Source of the DNA: Macrotis lagotis
Lineage: Eukaryota > Chordata > Mammalia > Peramelemorphia > Peramelidae
Length of the DNA: 64,000 nt
NCBI RefSeq assembly: GCF_037893015.1
Contig: NC_133666.1
Span: 654,733,276 to 654,797,275 of the forward strand
Direction of reading: 5' to 3'
This document shows positions 21,640 to 33,330 of this stretch, piece after piece. A model generated the notes under the pieces. That model made no database searches. It was not told where the DNA came from and saw only the letters and a list, made by a program, of their open reading frames with translations. Numbering within the stretch: position 1 is the first letter of the stretch; each line of letters starts with the position of its first letter. Both the position numbers and the translations under genes were made by a program.

Positions 21640-21950
21640 ACATTTTTTTCTTTTTAAAAAATTTTTAATACACTTAAACTTAAATGCAAAAAGACAAAAT
21701 TAAAAAAACATTTCCATGTACACAGAACATTAAAAATTCATCAATAAATAATCATGACTTTCCACTTAACTTGTTCACTTAAAAAACTAACCATGTAATA
21801 AATATAGCACAGTATTTTCAAAACTATCCAGCTTTTCTGTGCTTCCTTCTAAGTTTTCTTTTGTGCAGTGCAGTTTTTTCTCTCCCTCCCCATCACCCTA
21901 GAGAAGGTTACAATGAAATACGTTTGTGTTTGTGTTTTTAAAACCATTCC

Positions 21951-21997
<47 letters not shown>

Positions 21998-22625
21998 CAT
22001 ACATTTCTATTTATCAGTTCTTTCTCTGGAGGTTGATAACATCTTCCTTCATAGGTCCTTCATAGTTTGAGTGTGATACTCAAGATGAATTAGTCATTCA
22101 AAATTGGTTTTATGACAAATCTTCTGTTACTAAGTACAATATTCACTTGGAACTACTCATTTCATTTTTCCTTATTTCATATTGTTTTTCTAAACTCCAT
22201 CAGCTCACCATTTCTTATAGAACAGTAGTATACTATGATAATCATATATATCATTACTTGTTTTGCCATTCTCCAATCAAAATGCATTTATCATTGTAAC
22301 CAATATTATAAGTGTAAGATATTATCTCAAAGTTGTTTTAATTTGCATTTCTCTAATCAATCACATTTTTCATATCATTATATATAGTCTTTATTTCTTT
22401 ATTGAAAAACTGTCTGCTCATGCCCTTTGACCATTTATCAATTGGGGAATGATGCATATTCTTTTAAATTAGACAAAGTTCTTCATATATTTGACAAATG
22501 AAACATTTATCTAAGACTATAAATTTTTTCTAAATTTTCTGCTTTCCTTCTAATCAATGGTTACATTGATTCTATTTGTAGAAACCCTTCTTAATTTAAT
22601 GTAATCAAAATTATTCATTTCACAC
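21640..22625 (-). mobile_element. L1 3' part, antisense
   Basis: Antisense L1 words: CACCATTTCTTATAGAACAG, TTTGCATTTCTCTAATCAAT, CTTTGACCATTTATCAATTG and ATTTAATGTAATCAAAATTA. A (CT)n(TA)n microsatellite at 21948-22000 sits inside. Confidence 0.75.
21948..22000. repeat. (CT)n(TA)n compound microsatellite
   Basis: About 25 bases CT then about 25 bases TA. Confidence 0.95.
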
Positions 22626-22892
22626 CTTAACTTTCACATTTTACAGAAGCTCAGTGATTTGAATTCAGGTCCTATGCTAACACCCAAGATCCTATATTTG
22701 GTACTGGAAATGCAAAGATAACTGTGCTGCTGCTTTCATACTGCTTATTCATCTCAGCAAGGGAAAATCTAAGCAAATAATTAGGATAATTGAGAATGTG
22801 TAAGGCAGTATGGTAGAGTGGAAAGACAAGTCACATTGAGTTAAATCAAGAAGCATTCATTAAACACCTATTGCATACCACTGTGCTAAGTT

Positions 22893-23070
22893 CTGTTGTC
22901 ATTGTTGTTTGTCTGTTTTCATCGGGAGGTGAAGCCATCTGGGTCCAGTGACCAGATATGAATCAGGACAATTGGAGATGGTCCCGAATGTGAGGTAATC
23001 AGGGTTAAGTGACTTGCCCAAAGTCACACAGCTAGTTAGTGCCAAGGATCTGAAGTCAGATGCTAGGAGC
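22893..23070 (-). mobile_element. SINE of the RTE-tail family, inside L2
   Basis: CATCTGGGTCCAGTGACCAG and GAATCAGGACAATTGGAGAT are the antisense body; CAAAGTCACACAGCTAG is the core. Confidence 0.65.
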
Positions 23071-23488
23071 ATAAAGAAAGGCAAAAGATAGTGGCTGCTC
23101 TAAGGGAATTTATATTCCAATGGGGGCGACAATACGCAAGCAATTGTGTATGAGAACAAGTAGCTGCTATATAAATTGGAAATATTCATCAGAGGAAAGG
23201 CACAAAGATTAAGGAGAATTGGGAAAGGCTTCATGTAGAAACAGTATTTTAACTGAATCCTGAAAGAACTCAGGGAAACCAGAAGGCAAAGATGAGGAAG
23301 GAGAGAGTTCTAGGTATGTGGAACAACTAATGGAAATACATGGAGCTGACAGTTGTCTTGACTATTATCAGTTGTGATTAATAGCAACTAGGCCAGTATA
23401 ACTAAATAGAAAAGTATATGGAGGTGGGAAGGAGGGGACGAGAGTAAGGTGCAGAACGCAAGAGTACTGGAAAGGTAGGAAGGTAGCA

Positions 23489-23732
23489 GGGCAACTAGTT
23501 GGCACAGTGGCTAGAGCACCAGGTTTGAATTCAGACTTTTCTCTCTGAATTCAAATGTGACCTCACACACTTCTAGTTTTGTGACCTGGGCAAGTCATTT
23601 AATTCTATAAATTCTATAAAAAGAACTAGAGAAGGAAATGGCAAAAGACTCCAGTTTCTTTGCCAAACAAACTCTAAATGTGGTTGTGAAGAGTAGGACG
23701 TGATTGAAACAACGCAACAATAAGGAAGGTAT
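23489..23732 (+). mobile_element. long marsupial CORE-SINE inside L2
   Basis: GGGCAACTAGTTGGCACAGT head; CAAACTCTAAATGTGGTTGT and TGATTGAAACAACGCAACAA tail. Confidence 0.85.
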
Positions 23733-23764
23733 CAAGTTATGAAAGGTTTTAAAATCCAAACAGG

Positions 23765-23929
23765 AGGGGCGGCTAGGTGGCGCAGTGGAAAAAAGCACTG
23801 GCCTTGGAGTCAGGAGTACCTGGGTTCAAATCCAATCTCAGACACTTAATAATTACCAGCTGTGTGGCCTTGGGCAAGCCACTTAACCCCATTTGCCTTG
23901 CAAAAATCTAAAAAAACAAAAACAAACAA
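23765..23929 (+). mobile_element. CORE-SINE with perfect 14-bp target duplication
   Basis: Head GGGGCGGCTAGGTGGCGC, A-rich tail. Flanked by AAAATCCAAACAGG at 23751-23764 and 23930-23943, inside the L2. Confidence 0.93.
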
Positions 23930-24275
23930 AAAATCCAAACAGGGATTTATATTTGATCCTGGAGTCAATAGGGGTCCACTGAAATCTATCAATTGGTGGC
24001 TAGAGTGGGGTGGTGGGGATGGTGAGATACTCATTTTTATACTTTAGGAAGACCACTTTGACATCCAAGTGGAGAAGAATCCTGGCTATTGCAATAGGTC
24101 TAAAGTATGAACCAAAGTAGAGGTGGTGTCAGAGGAAAGAAGGAGGGGTGGTGTGTGTACAAGAGATGTTACTGAGGTAGAAAATGGCAGGACATGCAGC
24201 TGATTGGATATGGAGGCTGAGAAAATGAGGAATCAAGGATTCTATATATAAATATATACATATATATGTTAGATG

Positions 24276-24276
<1 letters not shown>

Positions 24277-24308
<32 letters not shown>
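24277..24308. repeat. (GAT)n microsatellite
   Basis: Ten GAT units within the L2 fragment. Confidence 0.9.
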
Positions 24309-24814
24309 GCCTAGATGACTAGGAGGATGGTGGTGCCTTCAGGAATAATGGGGAAGTGAGGAATAGGAGGTTTTTAGAAAAAAGAGAATGAGTCTTGTTT
24401 TGGACATATCTACAAGGCATCCAATTCAAGATGTCCAATAGATAAAGATATGAGCCTGGAAGTCAGGAGAGAGTTTAGGGCTAGAAAAATGAATCTAAAA
24501 ATCATCCACTGAAAGATGATAGTTGAATCATGGAAACTGATGAGACCATCAACTAAAATAGTATAGAAGGAGAAGAGAGATGAGGACAGATCCTTGAGGG
24601 ACCCTCATAGTTACTGGACATGATATGAATGAAGATCCAATAAAGAGGATAGGGAAGAGGAGAATTAGGAGAGAGCAGTGTCCCAAAAAATCAGAGAAAA
24701 GGGTATCAAGGAGAAGAGGATGATTGGTAGCATTAAAGGCTGCAGAGACACTAAGAAGAATAAGAATTGCGAAAAGATCATTTGATTTGGCAACCAAGGG
24801 GCCATGGGAAACTT

Positions 24815-24925
24815 TGAAGAAAGACCTGGATTTGGAGTCAGAGGACCTAGGTTTGAATACCAGCTCAACTCACTTATCCTGTCTGGCCCTCAGTCTCTTC
24901 ATCTGTAAAATAGAAGGCTAGAATA
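24815..24925 (+). mobile_element. MIR-type SINE
   Basis: GGATTTGGAGTCAGAGGACC and CTCTTCATCTGTAAAATAGA. Confidence 0.8.
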
Positions 24926-24929
24926 GAGG

Positions 24930-25065
24930 GTCACAGAGTTTTAATACCAAAAGGGATTATTGAAGTCAGCTACAACATCTTCAACTAGCCTTTGCTTGAA
25001 GACCTTCAATGAGAGGGAATTAACTCCCTTTCTAGGTAGTACACTCCACTTTGGGAGACCTTCTA
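24930..25065 (-). mobile_element. CR1/L3-like 3' UTR fragment
   Basis: GAAGACCTTCAATGAGAGGG and GTAGTACACTCCACTTTGGG, same order as at 13.4 kb. Confidence 0.55.
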
Positions 25066-25168
25066 AGGTGAGGAAGAGGCATGACTTACAAGGGTACAGG
25101 AGTTCTCAACTGGGGGATATATACATATATGTCTAGATGCACTTATATATAACACATATGCATGTGGT

Positions 25169-25174
25169 TATATA

Positions 25175-25222
<48 letters not shown>
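25169..25222. repeat. (TA)n microsatellite
   Basis: About 50 bases TA with a few TG/CA steps. Confidence 0.95.
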
Positions 25223-25224
<2 letters not shown>

Positions 25225-25426
25225 CAAATGAAAAGGGAGAATATTTGTTTAATTTCATCATTCAAGAGGGGGAACCATATATGGATTGGAAACAAAATGA
25301 TGAAGATATGGGGTCAGATGTGAAAAGAAAAATCAGGACAATGCAACTGAAAAATTTGGAAAAGACAGTTAAAGGATTAATTCCTGCCAAATAAATATGA
25401 TTTGGATCCAAGATCTTTTTCACATT

Positions 25427-25652
25427 GAGCTTTTGTTGAGTCATTTCTCAGTCATGTCTGACTCTTTGTGACTCTTTTGGGGGGGTTCTTAGCAAAGATA
25501 CTGGCATGTTTGCCATTTCCTTCTTCTGTTCATTTTACAGCTGAGGAAACTGAGGCAAACAAGGTAAAGCGATTTTTCTCACAACTAGTAAGTGTCAGAG
25601 GTCAGAACTCAGGAAGACTTACTCTAGGTCTGCGCTCTATCCACCACCAAAC
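25427..25652 (-). mobile_element. long marsupial CORE-SINE
   Basis: GTCATGTCTGACTCTTTGTG, TTTGCCATTTCCTTCTTCTG, CAGCTGAGGAAACTGAGGCA in antisense order. Confidence 0.88.
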
Positions 25653-26154
25653 TTTAAGTGGGGGGGCGGGAAGTCAACAACCCAGTAAAAGATGAGATGA
25701 TAGTTAAGAATGAACATTAGCCAGACTCTCTAAATGATTTCCATTCAAGGAAGATACAGAATTGTTACTATATCCTTGGAAAAGCTTATCCCACTCTTGC
25801 CAAATATATTCACAAGGCTTTCATTCCATTTTAAACAGCTTATCTCTGGGAATGTGCTTTCTCAGGCTGGTTCTTGACAACTCCAAAGCAAACAAATTAG
25901 ACCCTGATCAAGAAGACCCTTTCAAAATCTATATTGAGAATAAATTGGTTGCTTTGTTGAGAAAAAAGATAACTCAAGGGTCTCATCGGTTTATCCGACT
26001 GTGCTTCTGATAAATATTTAACTTCATGGTATCATAAGTATTGCTGTGTGCTAACTAAAATTTTCTTTATGAAAATTATTTGATTTATTTTATTTCTTAT
26101 GTGTGTGAGAATAGGAGTTGACTGAGCAAATCAATTAAGTCATTTTCTGCCATT
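25653..26154. other. no recognisable feature
   Basis: AT-rich; the open frame at 25762-26010 (82 aa) has no family signal. Confidence 0.4.
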
Positions 26155-26170
26155 TAAAGTAAGGGAAAGA

Positions 26171-26329
26171 GGGGCGGCTAGGTGGCGCAGTGGATAAAGC
26201 ACCGGCCTTGGAGTCAGGAGTACCTGGATTCAAATCCAGTCTCAGACACTTACTAATTACCTAGCTATGTGGCCTTGGGCAAGCCACTTAACCCCATCTG
26301 CCTTGCAAAAATCTAAAAAAAAAAATAAA
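26171..26329 (+). mobile_element. CORE-SINE with perfect 16-bp target duplication
   Basis: GGGGCGGCTAGGTGGCGC head. Flanked by TAAAGTAAGGGAAAGA at 26155-26170 and 26330-26345. One of the youngest-looking insertions here. Confidence 0.94.
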
Positions 26330-26345
26330 TAAAGTAAGGGAAAGA

Positions 26346-27253
26346 ATACTAAGCCTTGATAAATTTATCAGAGAGAATACAACTAGATGGTCAAACCCAA
26401 AATGTGGAAAAAGTCCCAACACAGATCACAAATGTCAATGAGAGATTCACAGTTACTGGCAATCTCAGCCCTCAGCTTCCCACTTCCTCACATCTCCTAC
26501 TTCTATCTCTGTTCCAGGATCTGTATCTCTCCCCAAGTCATCTTGAGAACAATGGCAGGGGCCTTGTTCCGTCCCATGGAGGCCCAGAAGTTCAAATACA
26601 AAGTCAATGGAAAGAAGAGAAGAAGCTAATCTTGATAGTGATAGTGGTACAGTAGATTAAGCTGGCCTTTTCCTGTTGTCTTCCTGACCCTTAGTCACAA
26701 TCAAGATAGGACAATTGTCCTCTCTCTGTGTCCTAGGGAGGATTGGGATGGTCTCACTTCTGAAGGATGTCTCAGAATCTTTTCTGTCTCCCTCTGTGGA
26801 AACTTCCAGCATCCTTGATTCTCCACAGATATGAAAAAGTACTGCAGGAAAACTGGCTCTGTTCAAGCTTGCTTAGACAGCTCTTCTCCACCATGTCTGG
26901 ACCTCTAGAGTCACCCAATCCGATCTGCTATGGACGCAGCATCAGGTGACTTCTAGGTTGCCACTGTGAGAGGTAAATGATCATCTTAGCCCTCTGCCAA
27001 CAACTTCAGTTCTTTGATTGAGGAAAGAGATTGCAGCTGCCACAGGCCCCCCAGGTTCTGCCGATCTCTCCAGCTCCCTCCCCACCATTGGTCCTTCTCC
27101 TGGGCTTCTGACCTACAGAGACTTTACTAAACATCTTCCTTGTTCCGGTTGCCATGACAGGTGTTGGGTTTCCAATAATGAAAAAGAAATTCATTCCCGT
27201 CCTTGTGGTGATTCCATTCCACTGTGGGATTTATAACAGTGTCCCGATAAGTA
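26346..27253. other. unique DNA, no gene seen
   Basis: No transposon recognised. Open frames of 60-99 aa overlap on both strands without family hallmarks. Confidence 0.4.
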
Positions 27254-27254
27254 A

Positions 27255-27948
27255 ACACCACTACCACCACTACTACTATTATTTCTACTACTACTACCAC
27301 CACCACCTTCACCACCACAAGTACCACTACTACTACTACCACCACCACCACCACCACCACCACCACCACCACCACCACCACCAACACCACCACCAGCACC
27401 ACCAGCACTACCATTACTACTACTTCTATAACTACCACCACCTCCTTCACCACCACTACTACCACTGCAACTACTACCACAACCATCACCACCACCACTA
27501 CCACCACCAGCACTACCATTACTAAAACCACCACCACTACTACCAGCCCCAGCACCATCAATCACTGCCATCATTACTGTTACTATTACTACTACCAACA
27601 CTACCACCACCACTACTACTATTACTACTACTGCTACTACCACCACTACTACCACCACCACTACCATACCACCACCACCACTACTACTACTACCACCACC
27701 ATCAGCCACCACCACTACTACCACCACATCTACCACCACCACCCCTACTATCACTATTGCTGCTGCTGCTGCTGCTGCTACTACTACTACTACCACCACC
27801 ACCATCAGCCACCACCACTACTACCACCATATCCACCAACACCACCACCATCCCTACTATTACTACTGCTGCTGCTGCTGCTGCTGCTACTACTACTACT
27901 ATAATTACCAATACCACTACCACTATCACCACCACTACCACTACCATC

Positions 27949-27983
<35 letters not shown>

Positions 27984-28218
27984 CACTACTATTACTACTA
28001 TTACCACTAGCACTACCACCACTACTATTACTTCCACTACTACCACCACCACTATAACTACACTATGACTACCACCACCATCACTACTATTACTATACAA
28101 CAACCACTCCCATTCCCACCATTACTATCACTACTACTACCATCTCTACCACCATCACTATTGCTATTACTACTGCTGCTGCTAGTGCTACTACTGCTAC
28201 TACTACTACTGTAACTAC
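27255..28218. repeat. 960-bp (ACC/ACT/ATT)n trinucleotide array
   Basis: Imperfect triplet array, mainly ACC and ACT with ATT and GCT patches. A module with ATCAGCCACCACCACTACTA occurs at 27711 and again at 27804; its GCT runs start at 27759 and 27868. Both point to a duplication of roughly 100 bases. Long Val/Gly, Thr and His/Tyr open frames here are artefacts. Confidence 0.95.
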
Positions 28219-28219
28219 T

Positions 28220-28345
28220 GGCAAATTTATATAGTGCTTTAAAGTCTGCAAAGCACTTTACGTATATTACCTGTGTCTGAAGCTGGTTTTTTTCCTTAAA
28301 TTTTTTTTCTTGTTAATTTTTTATTTGTCTGAGGCAAAATTTGAA
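28220..28345 (-). mobile_element. MIR tail fragment
   Basis: TTTATATAGTGCTTTAAAGT and GCAAAGCACTTTACGTATAT, with a later TTTGAACTCAG. Confidence 0.65.
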
Positions 28346-28424
28346 CTCAGATCATCATCATGACTCCAAACCCATCTCTACCCATCTCTATCCATCTCTA
28401 CATACACTCTGACATGCAAACAAG

Positions 28425-28640
28425 GAAAGGCAATAAGCATTTTTTAAGCATCTACTATTGTATAGGTATTGTAGAATGTATTGTCTCATTTGATCCTTAC
28501 AACAGATCCATAAGTTACATGCTATTATTATGCCCATTTTGCAGATAGTCTGAGGGAGGTTAAGTGACTTGTTAGGATCCTACAATTAGAAAGTGTCTGA
28601 GGAAAAACTTGAACCAAGTACACTGTTACCTAGCTGCCTC
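28425..28640 (-). mobile_element. MIR/THER-type CORE-SINE
   Basis: CATTTGATCCTTACAACAGA, CCATTTTGCAGATAGTCTGA, ending GTTACCTAGCTGCCTCC. Confidence 0.8.
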
Positions 28641-28671
28641 CAAACAAAACCCTGTATATATGATATATACA

Positions 28672-28975
28672 GGCTAATCTATCCATCTATCAATCTATCA
28701 TCTAGTCATCCTATCTATCAATCAATCTATCATCTGTCTGTCTTTTGATCTAATAATCTATCAATCTGAGTATCTACCTATTCCTCAGTCTACAATCTAA
28801 TCATCATATCTGTCTGTCTATCCATCTGAAAATCTATCCATCAAACATTTTGCCATCCTATTTATCCTTCTATTTGTCCACCTATCCATCCTTCCACCAT
28901 CTATCGATTAATCTAAAGATCTGAGTATCTATCTACCCATCAATTTATTATTTAGCCATCCTATCTATCCTTCTG
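28672..28975. repeat. degenerate (ATCT)n array
   Basis: About 300 bases of diverged ATCT/ATCC/GTCT units, much more decayed than the 8.2-kb array. Confidence 0.85.
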
Positions 28976-29124
28976 TCTGACTACTTCTATTACCTTTCTT
29001 CACTTCATCACAATGGGTAAAACAATCCCCTTCTTCTTTTCTGTGACAACTTCCGACCTCTGAACCAGGGAGTCTCCTTTCCTCTCCAGGTTGGTACTGG
29101 GGCCCATTCAGTCTAGTAGCCTGC

Positions 29125-29300
29125 AGGATGGTCAAGCTGGGAGGATCCTTGGAGAAAATCAAAGCCAACCTTTCCATTTCACAGATGAGAAAATCAAGCC
29201 CCAAGAGGTGAAATGACATGACCTGAATCCCCCAGGTCCAAGTGATAGGGTCAGGACTTGAAGCCAGCTCTTCTGACTCTGTCTGCTACTCTTACTTCTC
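29125..29300 (-). mobile_element. MIR-type SINE
   Basis: CCATTTCACAGATGAGAAAA, GTGAAATGACATGACCTGAA, AGGACTTGAAGCCAGCTCTT. Confidence 0.75.
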
Positions 29301-29409
29301 CACCAGGCTGCCTCACTTGCTGGGTAGAGTCACAGAATACAAGACACCAAATTTGCTCATTTCTCCTGGAATTCTTACAGAATGGTGTGCCCTTTCTTCT
29401 AGACCTGCA

Positions 29410-29665
29410 GCTTGAGTGGCACAGTGACAGGGTTGGGTATGAAGTGAGGGAAATTTGAGTTCAAATTCAGCCTCAAATACATATTAGTTGTATGACCCTG
29501 GATAAATCAATGAAATTGTCTGCCTCCATTCTTCAGTTGTAAAAGGAAGCAACACTAACATCCCCTCCAAGGTTTGTGGTAAAGTCCAAAAAAGATAATA
29601 GTTATAAAGCACTCAAAACAGTACAACCTAGATAGTAGGTGCTTAAATGCTTACTTCCTTTTCTT
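29410..29665 (+). mobile_element. MIR/THER-type CORE-SINE
   Basis: TTTGAGTTCAAATTCAGCCT, TGTATGACCCTGGATAAATC, tail TTATAAAGCACTCAAAACAG. Confidence 0.8.
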
Positions 29666-31194
29666 CCTTTCTTCCTCACTACTATCATCCCGGGACCCAA
29701 GGGACATAGTCTTGGTGGGATTGGGGGAAATTCGGCCTTAAGGACTCCAAAAGTCTTATCCTGACTCCCTGAGGAGGCCTCAGTTTCTCTCTCTGAAAAT
29801 ATGACCCTTCACCCCAGAAAACTAGTATGAGATCAAAGCTCTGAAGGTCTGGGTCCAAGAAAAAGCTCTTTTTCTGAAACCCTCCTTGGACATGGATCTA
29901 AAATATGGACAGAAGTTTCTTCTGCAAATCCCACAAATCCTTGGGCAAACTGAAACCAATGATGAATGATGTTTTTTTTAGTTTTTCATAGGAAACTTGG
30001 GTGAGATGAAGTTTTTGTGTGGCTTTGAGACTTTACAAGCTAGTCAGTGGTGATCCAGCCCAGATTAGCCTGCCCTTTCTGCCCTTTTCCTCCCTGCTCA
30101 GTCTCCTAGGCACCTCAGGCAGACCCCAACCCCACAGGGTTTGCCTCCTCCAGGTAGATTTCCCTAATTAACCTGAGCTGTTTCTGATGTAGGGATGGGA
30201 CCTGGCTTCTGGACAGCTGCTTTGGTGATTTTTGACATAGTTCTGTCAAAGTTTCAATAAGACGAGGGTTTACTGAGGGCAGGAATTGGGGTTGCTGAGA
30301 CATCCAGGTTATTGGGTGTTTGCCAAAATCACTGACCCATGAGGAACAGGGTGTGATGGGTGTGACAGGGCTGTTAATCTCTAACTCTCAGAGCCCAAGG
30401 TCTGAAAAGGGTCTGAACTGGCTGATGTTTGGGGCAAGGACTAATTGAGGCCCTCCTTCCTTCTATGGCATAATCACAGAAACAGATGTAGACAAGAGTC
30501 TCCCCAGGTTTGACTTAGACCATCCTATCCAGAGGCCATTGACCATTTTATTGAGATCCTTCTCCCTGGAGACTGAGCTCATAGAAGGAAGGAGGGAGGC
30601 TTCAGGTCCCAAATCCTTGCCTGGGAATGGTGAGGAAGGTCTAGAAACCTTGGATCAGGGGTCAATTGTAGCCCTCCCGGTTTGACTAATGGCTCCCTCC
30701 TTCCCAAAGTGATCTGCTTCAACCCCAGGCCAAGACAACCTAAACAGGTTGCTAACACCTGAACTCCATGATAAACGCCTTTAACCCCAATCTCTTATGA
30801 TGTCTAATCTCAGAGGGTCTCCAGAGCACCAAGATAACTCTTCTTATTCTTCCTGCACCAGTCTAAACCCACCCTACAGCTGAGACCCTTGGACCAGATG
30901 TGATGCCATCTGCTGGACAAAGTAGGAACTGCCCAAGGTCAGGGACTGAACCCAGGCTCTGCAGCTTCCTCCCCTACCAGCCAGACTCAGGGTCTATGTT
31001 GGTAGGGTTGGGACTTCACCACTCAAAGTGGGCTCATTAAACAGAGCATAGTATTTAGAACTGCAAAATTTGAGACCTGAAGGGACCTTAGGGGCCATTT
31101 AGCTTAAAACATAGTAATGAAACAAATGGAGGTGGGATGAGGTGGGTGGGAGAGAAAGACAGAAGTCCAATTGAGCCAGACTGAAGGGTCTCTA
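29666..31194. other. repeat-poor stretch without gene
   Basis: About 1.5 kb of mixed composition with only weak MIR scraps (GAACTGCCCAAGGTCAGGGA near 30927). No convincing ORF or splice pair. Confidence 0.4.
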
Positions 31195-31312
31195 GGGCTC
31201 AGTTCATCCCTAGCATTCAGAGCTGGAAGGGGTTTAAGGGGCATCTATTATGACCCCTTGGCTGAAGAGAGGAATCTCTTCTACAAGTGGCTGTTAGATC
31301 TCCTCTGCACAT
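31195..31312 (-). mobile_element. CR1/L3-like 3' UTR fragment
   Basis: CAGAGCTGGAAGGGGTTTAA followed by CATCTATTATGACCCCTTG. Confidence 0.45.
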
Positions 31313-31337
31313 TTTTTCATTGACAGGGAGTTAAGGT

Positions 31338-31410
31338 CTATCTCACTTAAATACAACTCATGGGCAAGTCAAGACATCATCCTTGTGATGTCATTGGTCC
31401 TTCTCAAGAA
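31338..31410 (+). mobile_element. RTE-tail fragment
   Basis: CAAGTCAAGACATCATCCTT, GATGTCATTGGTCCTTCTCA, then GAAAAGGAGG. Confidence 0.6.
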
Positions 31411-31439
31411 AAGGAGGAGGAGGAGGAGGAAGAGGAAGA

Positions 31440-31885
31440 GGAGAACAACAATAGCATCTTAAATCTTCCTCCTTATCTTTTCTACCCACTTCTTGTTCTG
31501 CCCTGTCAACTCCAAGATCAAATATAAAATCCTTTCTTTGGCATTTACAATTCTTTATAAGTTGATCCCTTTCCATCTTCTTTCATTCTATTTCCCTCCC
31601 TTTACTCTACAGTTCAGCCATGTTATATGGAGCATTAAGATACTCTATCTCAAGGTTTTTTGTATTCACTAATCTCTGACAGTCTCTTCTGGTCTCCCTG
31701 GCTGCCAGGCCAGTTTTCTCAAAGGTTACCTTCCATTTTCTCTGTACTTAACTTGTCTTCCCCCTACAAGATCCTTGAGGGTAGAGACTATTTTTCTTTT
31801 TCTTTATATATCCAGGGCTTGGCAGTACTGGCACAAGTACCTGGCTTAGTAAATCCTCACTTGTTGATTGTCTTTTGTGCCTAAT
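31440..31885 (+). mobile_element. L2-type LINE 3' end
   Basis: AACTCCAAGATCAAATATAA, CATTTACAATTCTTTATAAG, then the L2 end CAAGATCCTTGAGGGTAGAG and CCAGGGCTTGGCAGTACTGG. Sense orientation. Confidence 0.7.
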
Positions 31886-32144
31886 CCCTTTGTCACAAAC
31901 AGGATGGTCCTTCAGGAATGTGGAGGTTGTTTTATTTCCTAATAACCAGAATAACTTGTATAACCATTTTGTTAAATTGGTTTAAGGGAAATGTGTGTTG
32001 GTGGATTGTTTGTATATTTGCTTGCTTTGGTTCATTATGTCAAAACAAAAGTTTATCAATTAAAAAACAATTAGAAAATAAATTTGAATACTGTAAAAGT
32101 GACATTCTCAGTCTCTCCACTTAGAATGATAGTACAAAAAAATT

Positions 32145-32300
32145 ATATTTTGAGTCAGAAGACATTTTAGTACTGGCCCAGTCCTCCAGCTATGTGACCT
32201 TGATCAAGTTCCTTTACTTCTTTGAGACTCAGCTTATTCAGTGATGAGATGGATACAGTAATTTCTAAGGACCCTCTCTGCTCTGATAGTCCATAATTAT
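32145..32300 (+). mobile_element. MIR-type SINE
   Basis: GAGTCAGAAGACATTTTAGT, CTATGTGACCTTGATCAAGT and GACCCTCTCTGCTCTGATAG. Confidence 0.75.
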
Positions 32301-32467
32301 TCTCTCCTTCAGGATAAATCATTCTATTTCTTGTACTTAATCCCTGGTCCTGGTGGCCCTCTTCAATCAGTCAATCAAGCAATAAACTTTTGTTCCAGAC
32401 ATCATGCCAAGGACTAGGGAAACAGAGACAAATATGAACCAGTCTATGACTTTAAGAAGAAGATACT

Positions 32468-32621
32468 GGGACAGCTAGGTGGCACAGTGGATAGAACACC
32501 AGCCCTGGAGTCAGGAGTACCTGAGTTCAAATCTGGCCTCAGACACTTAACACCTAGCTGTGTGGCCTTGGGCAAGCCACTTAACCCCATTTGCCTTGCA
32601 AAAACCTAAAAAAAAAAAAGA
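32468..32621 (+). mobile_element. CORE-SINE inside L2
   Basis: GGGACAGCTAGGTGGCAC head; flanks share AGATACT. Lacks the usual AATAATTA just before the core. Confidence 0.88.
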
Positions 32622-32916
32622 GAGAGATACTTTCTCCTTTAACAGGCATCTATAAAATAGATGCAATGTTTTGGACAGAAGGAGATCAAGGAAGGAACCC
32701 AATGTCCTAGAGTAGCCCTGTAAACATGAGTCATCAAAAGAAGTAGAGTTTAAGGAAAGCTAGGAGACTGAGCCTAGGGGAAAGGATAGAAATATTCTTG
32801 AAAAAACCAGGAACCAGGGAACCTGAGGAGATGGAAAATTTCCTGGAAAACTTTCTTTCCAGGTCAGTTCAAGACCCTTCTCTAACATCCCAATACACTT
32901 AAAGTCCATCTAATAG

Positions 32917-33100
32917 CAAGGTGAGTGCAATGGATAGAATGCTGGGCCTGGAGGCAGGAAGACTCATCTTCCTGAGTTCAAATCCAACTTCAGACACTTA
33001 TTAGCCATGTGACCCTTGGCAAGTCACTTAACTCTGTTTGCCTCAGTTTCCTCTTCAGTGAAATGAGCTGGAGAAGGAAATGATAAACCATGCTCCCAGA
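32917..33100 (+). mobile_element. long marsupial CORE-SINE, 3'-shortened
   Basis: GAATGCTGGGCCTGGAGGCA, CATGTGACCCTTGGCAAGTC, GAGCTGGAGAAGGAAATGAT, then stops. Confidence 0.82.
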
Positions 33101-33194
33101 CCTTTGGGCATGGGCTGTGCTTCTCAGTGATCATAGTACTTCTGCCCCAGTTGACCTGGCCTGGCTTCCTGAGTGTGGATGAGCCTGGAAAAAG

Positions 33195-33330
33195 GAGGCT
33201 TATTCTGGAAAACAATTTGGAGTCAATCCCAAAATGACATTAAACTGTATATACTTTTTGATCTAGTGATACTATTATGGTGTCTATACCCCAAAGAGGT
33301 AAAAAAACTGGACCCAAATAGGAGAAATAG
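33195..33330 (+). mobile_element. short L1 ORF2 fragment
   Basis: CTGGAAAACAATTTGGAGTC and ATACTTTTTGATCTAGTGAT correspond to the L1 ORF2 3' segment also found at 47.65 and 53.72 kb. Confidence 0.6.

Larger units (their letters stand above)
22836..24800 (-). mobile_element. L2-type CR1-clade LINE, broken by three SINEs
   Basis: The 3' end lies at left: antisense of an L2 end (CATTCATTAAACACCTATTG, GGGAATTTATATTCCAATGG). The reverse-transcriptase region is to the right. Minus-strand residues LLSVSAAFNATNHPLLLDTL and VPQGSVL (24549-24797) match the LINE DLSAAFDTVDHSLLL and VPQGSVLGPLLF motifs. Inserted are SINEs at 22893-23070, 23489-23732 and 23765-23929. Many stops; long dead. Confidence 0.75.

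Noticed and set aside
27127-28103. Long poly-Val, poly-Gly/Ser, poly-Thr and His/Tyr open frames (100-204 aa)
   Set aside because: They are translations of the ACC/ACT triplet array in different frames, with no start context or domain.
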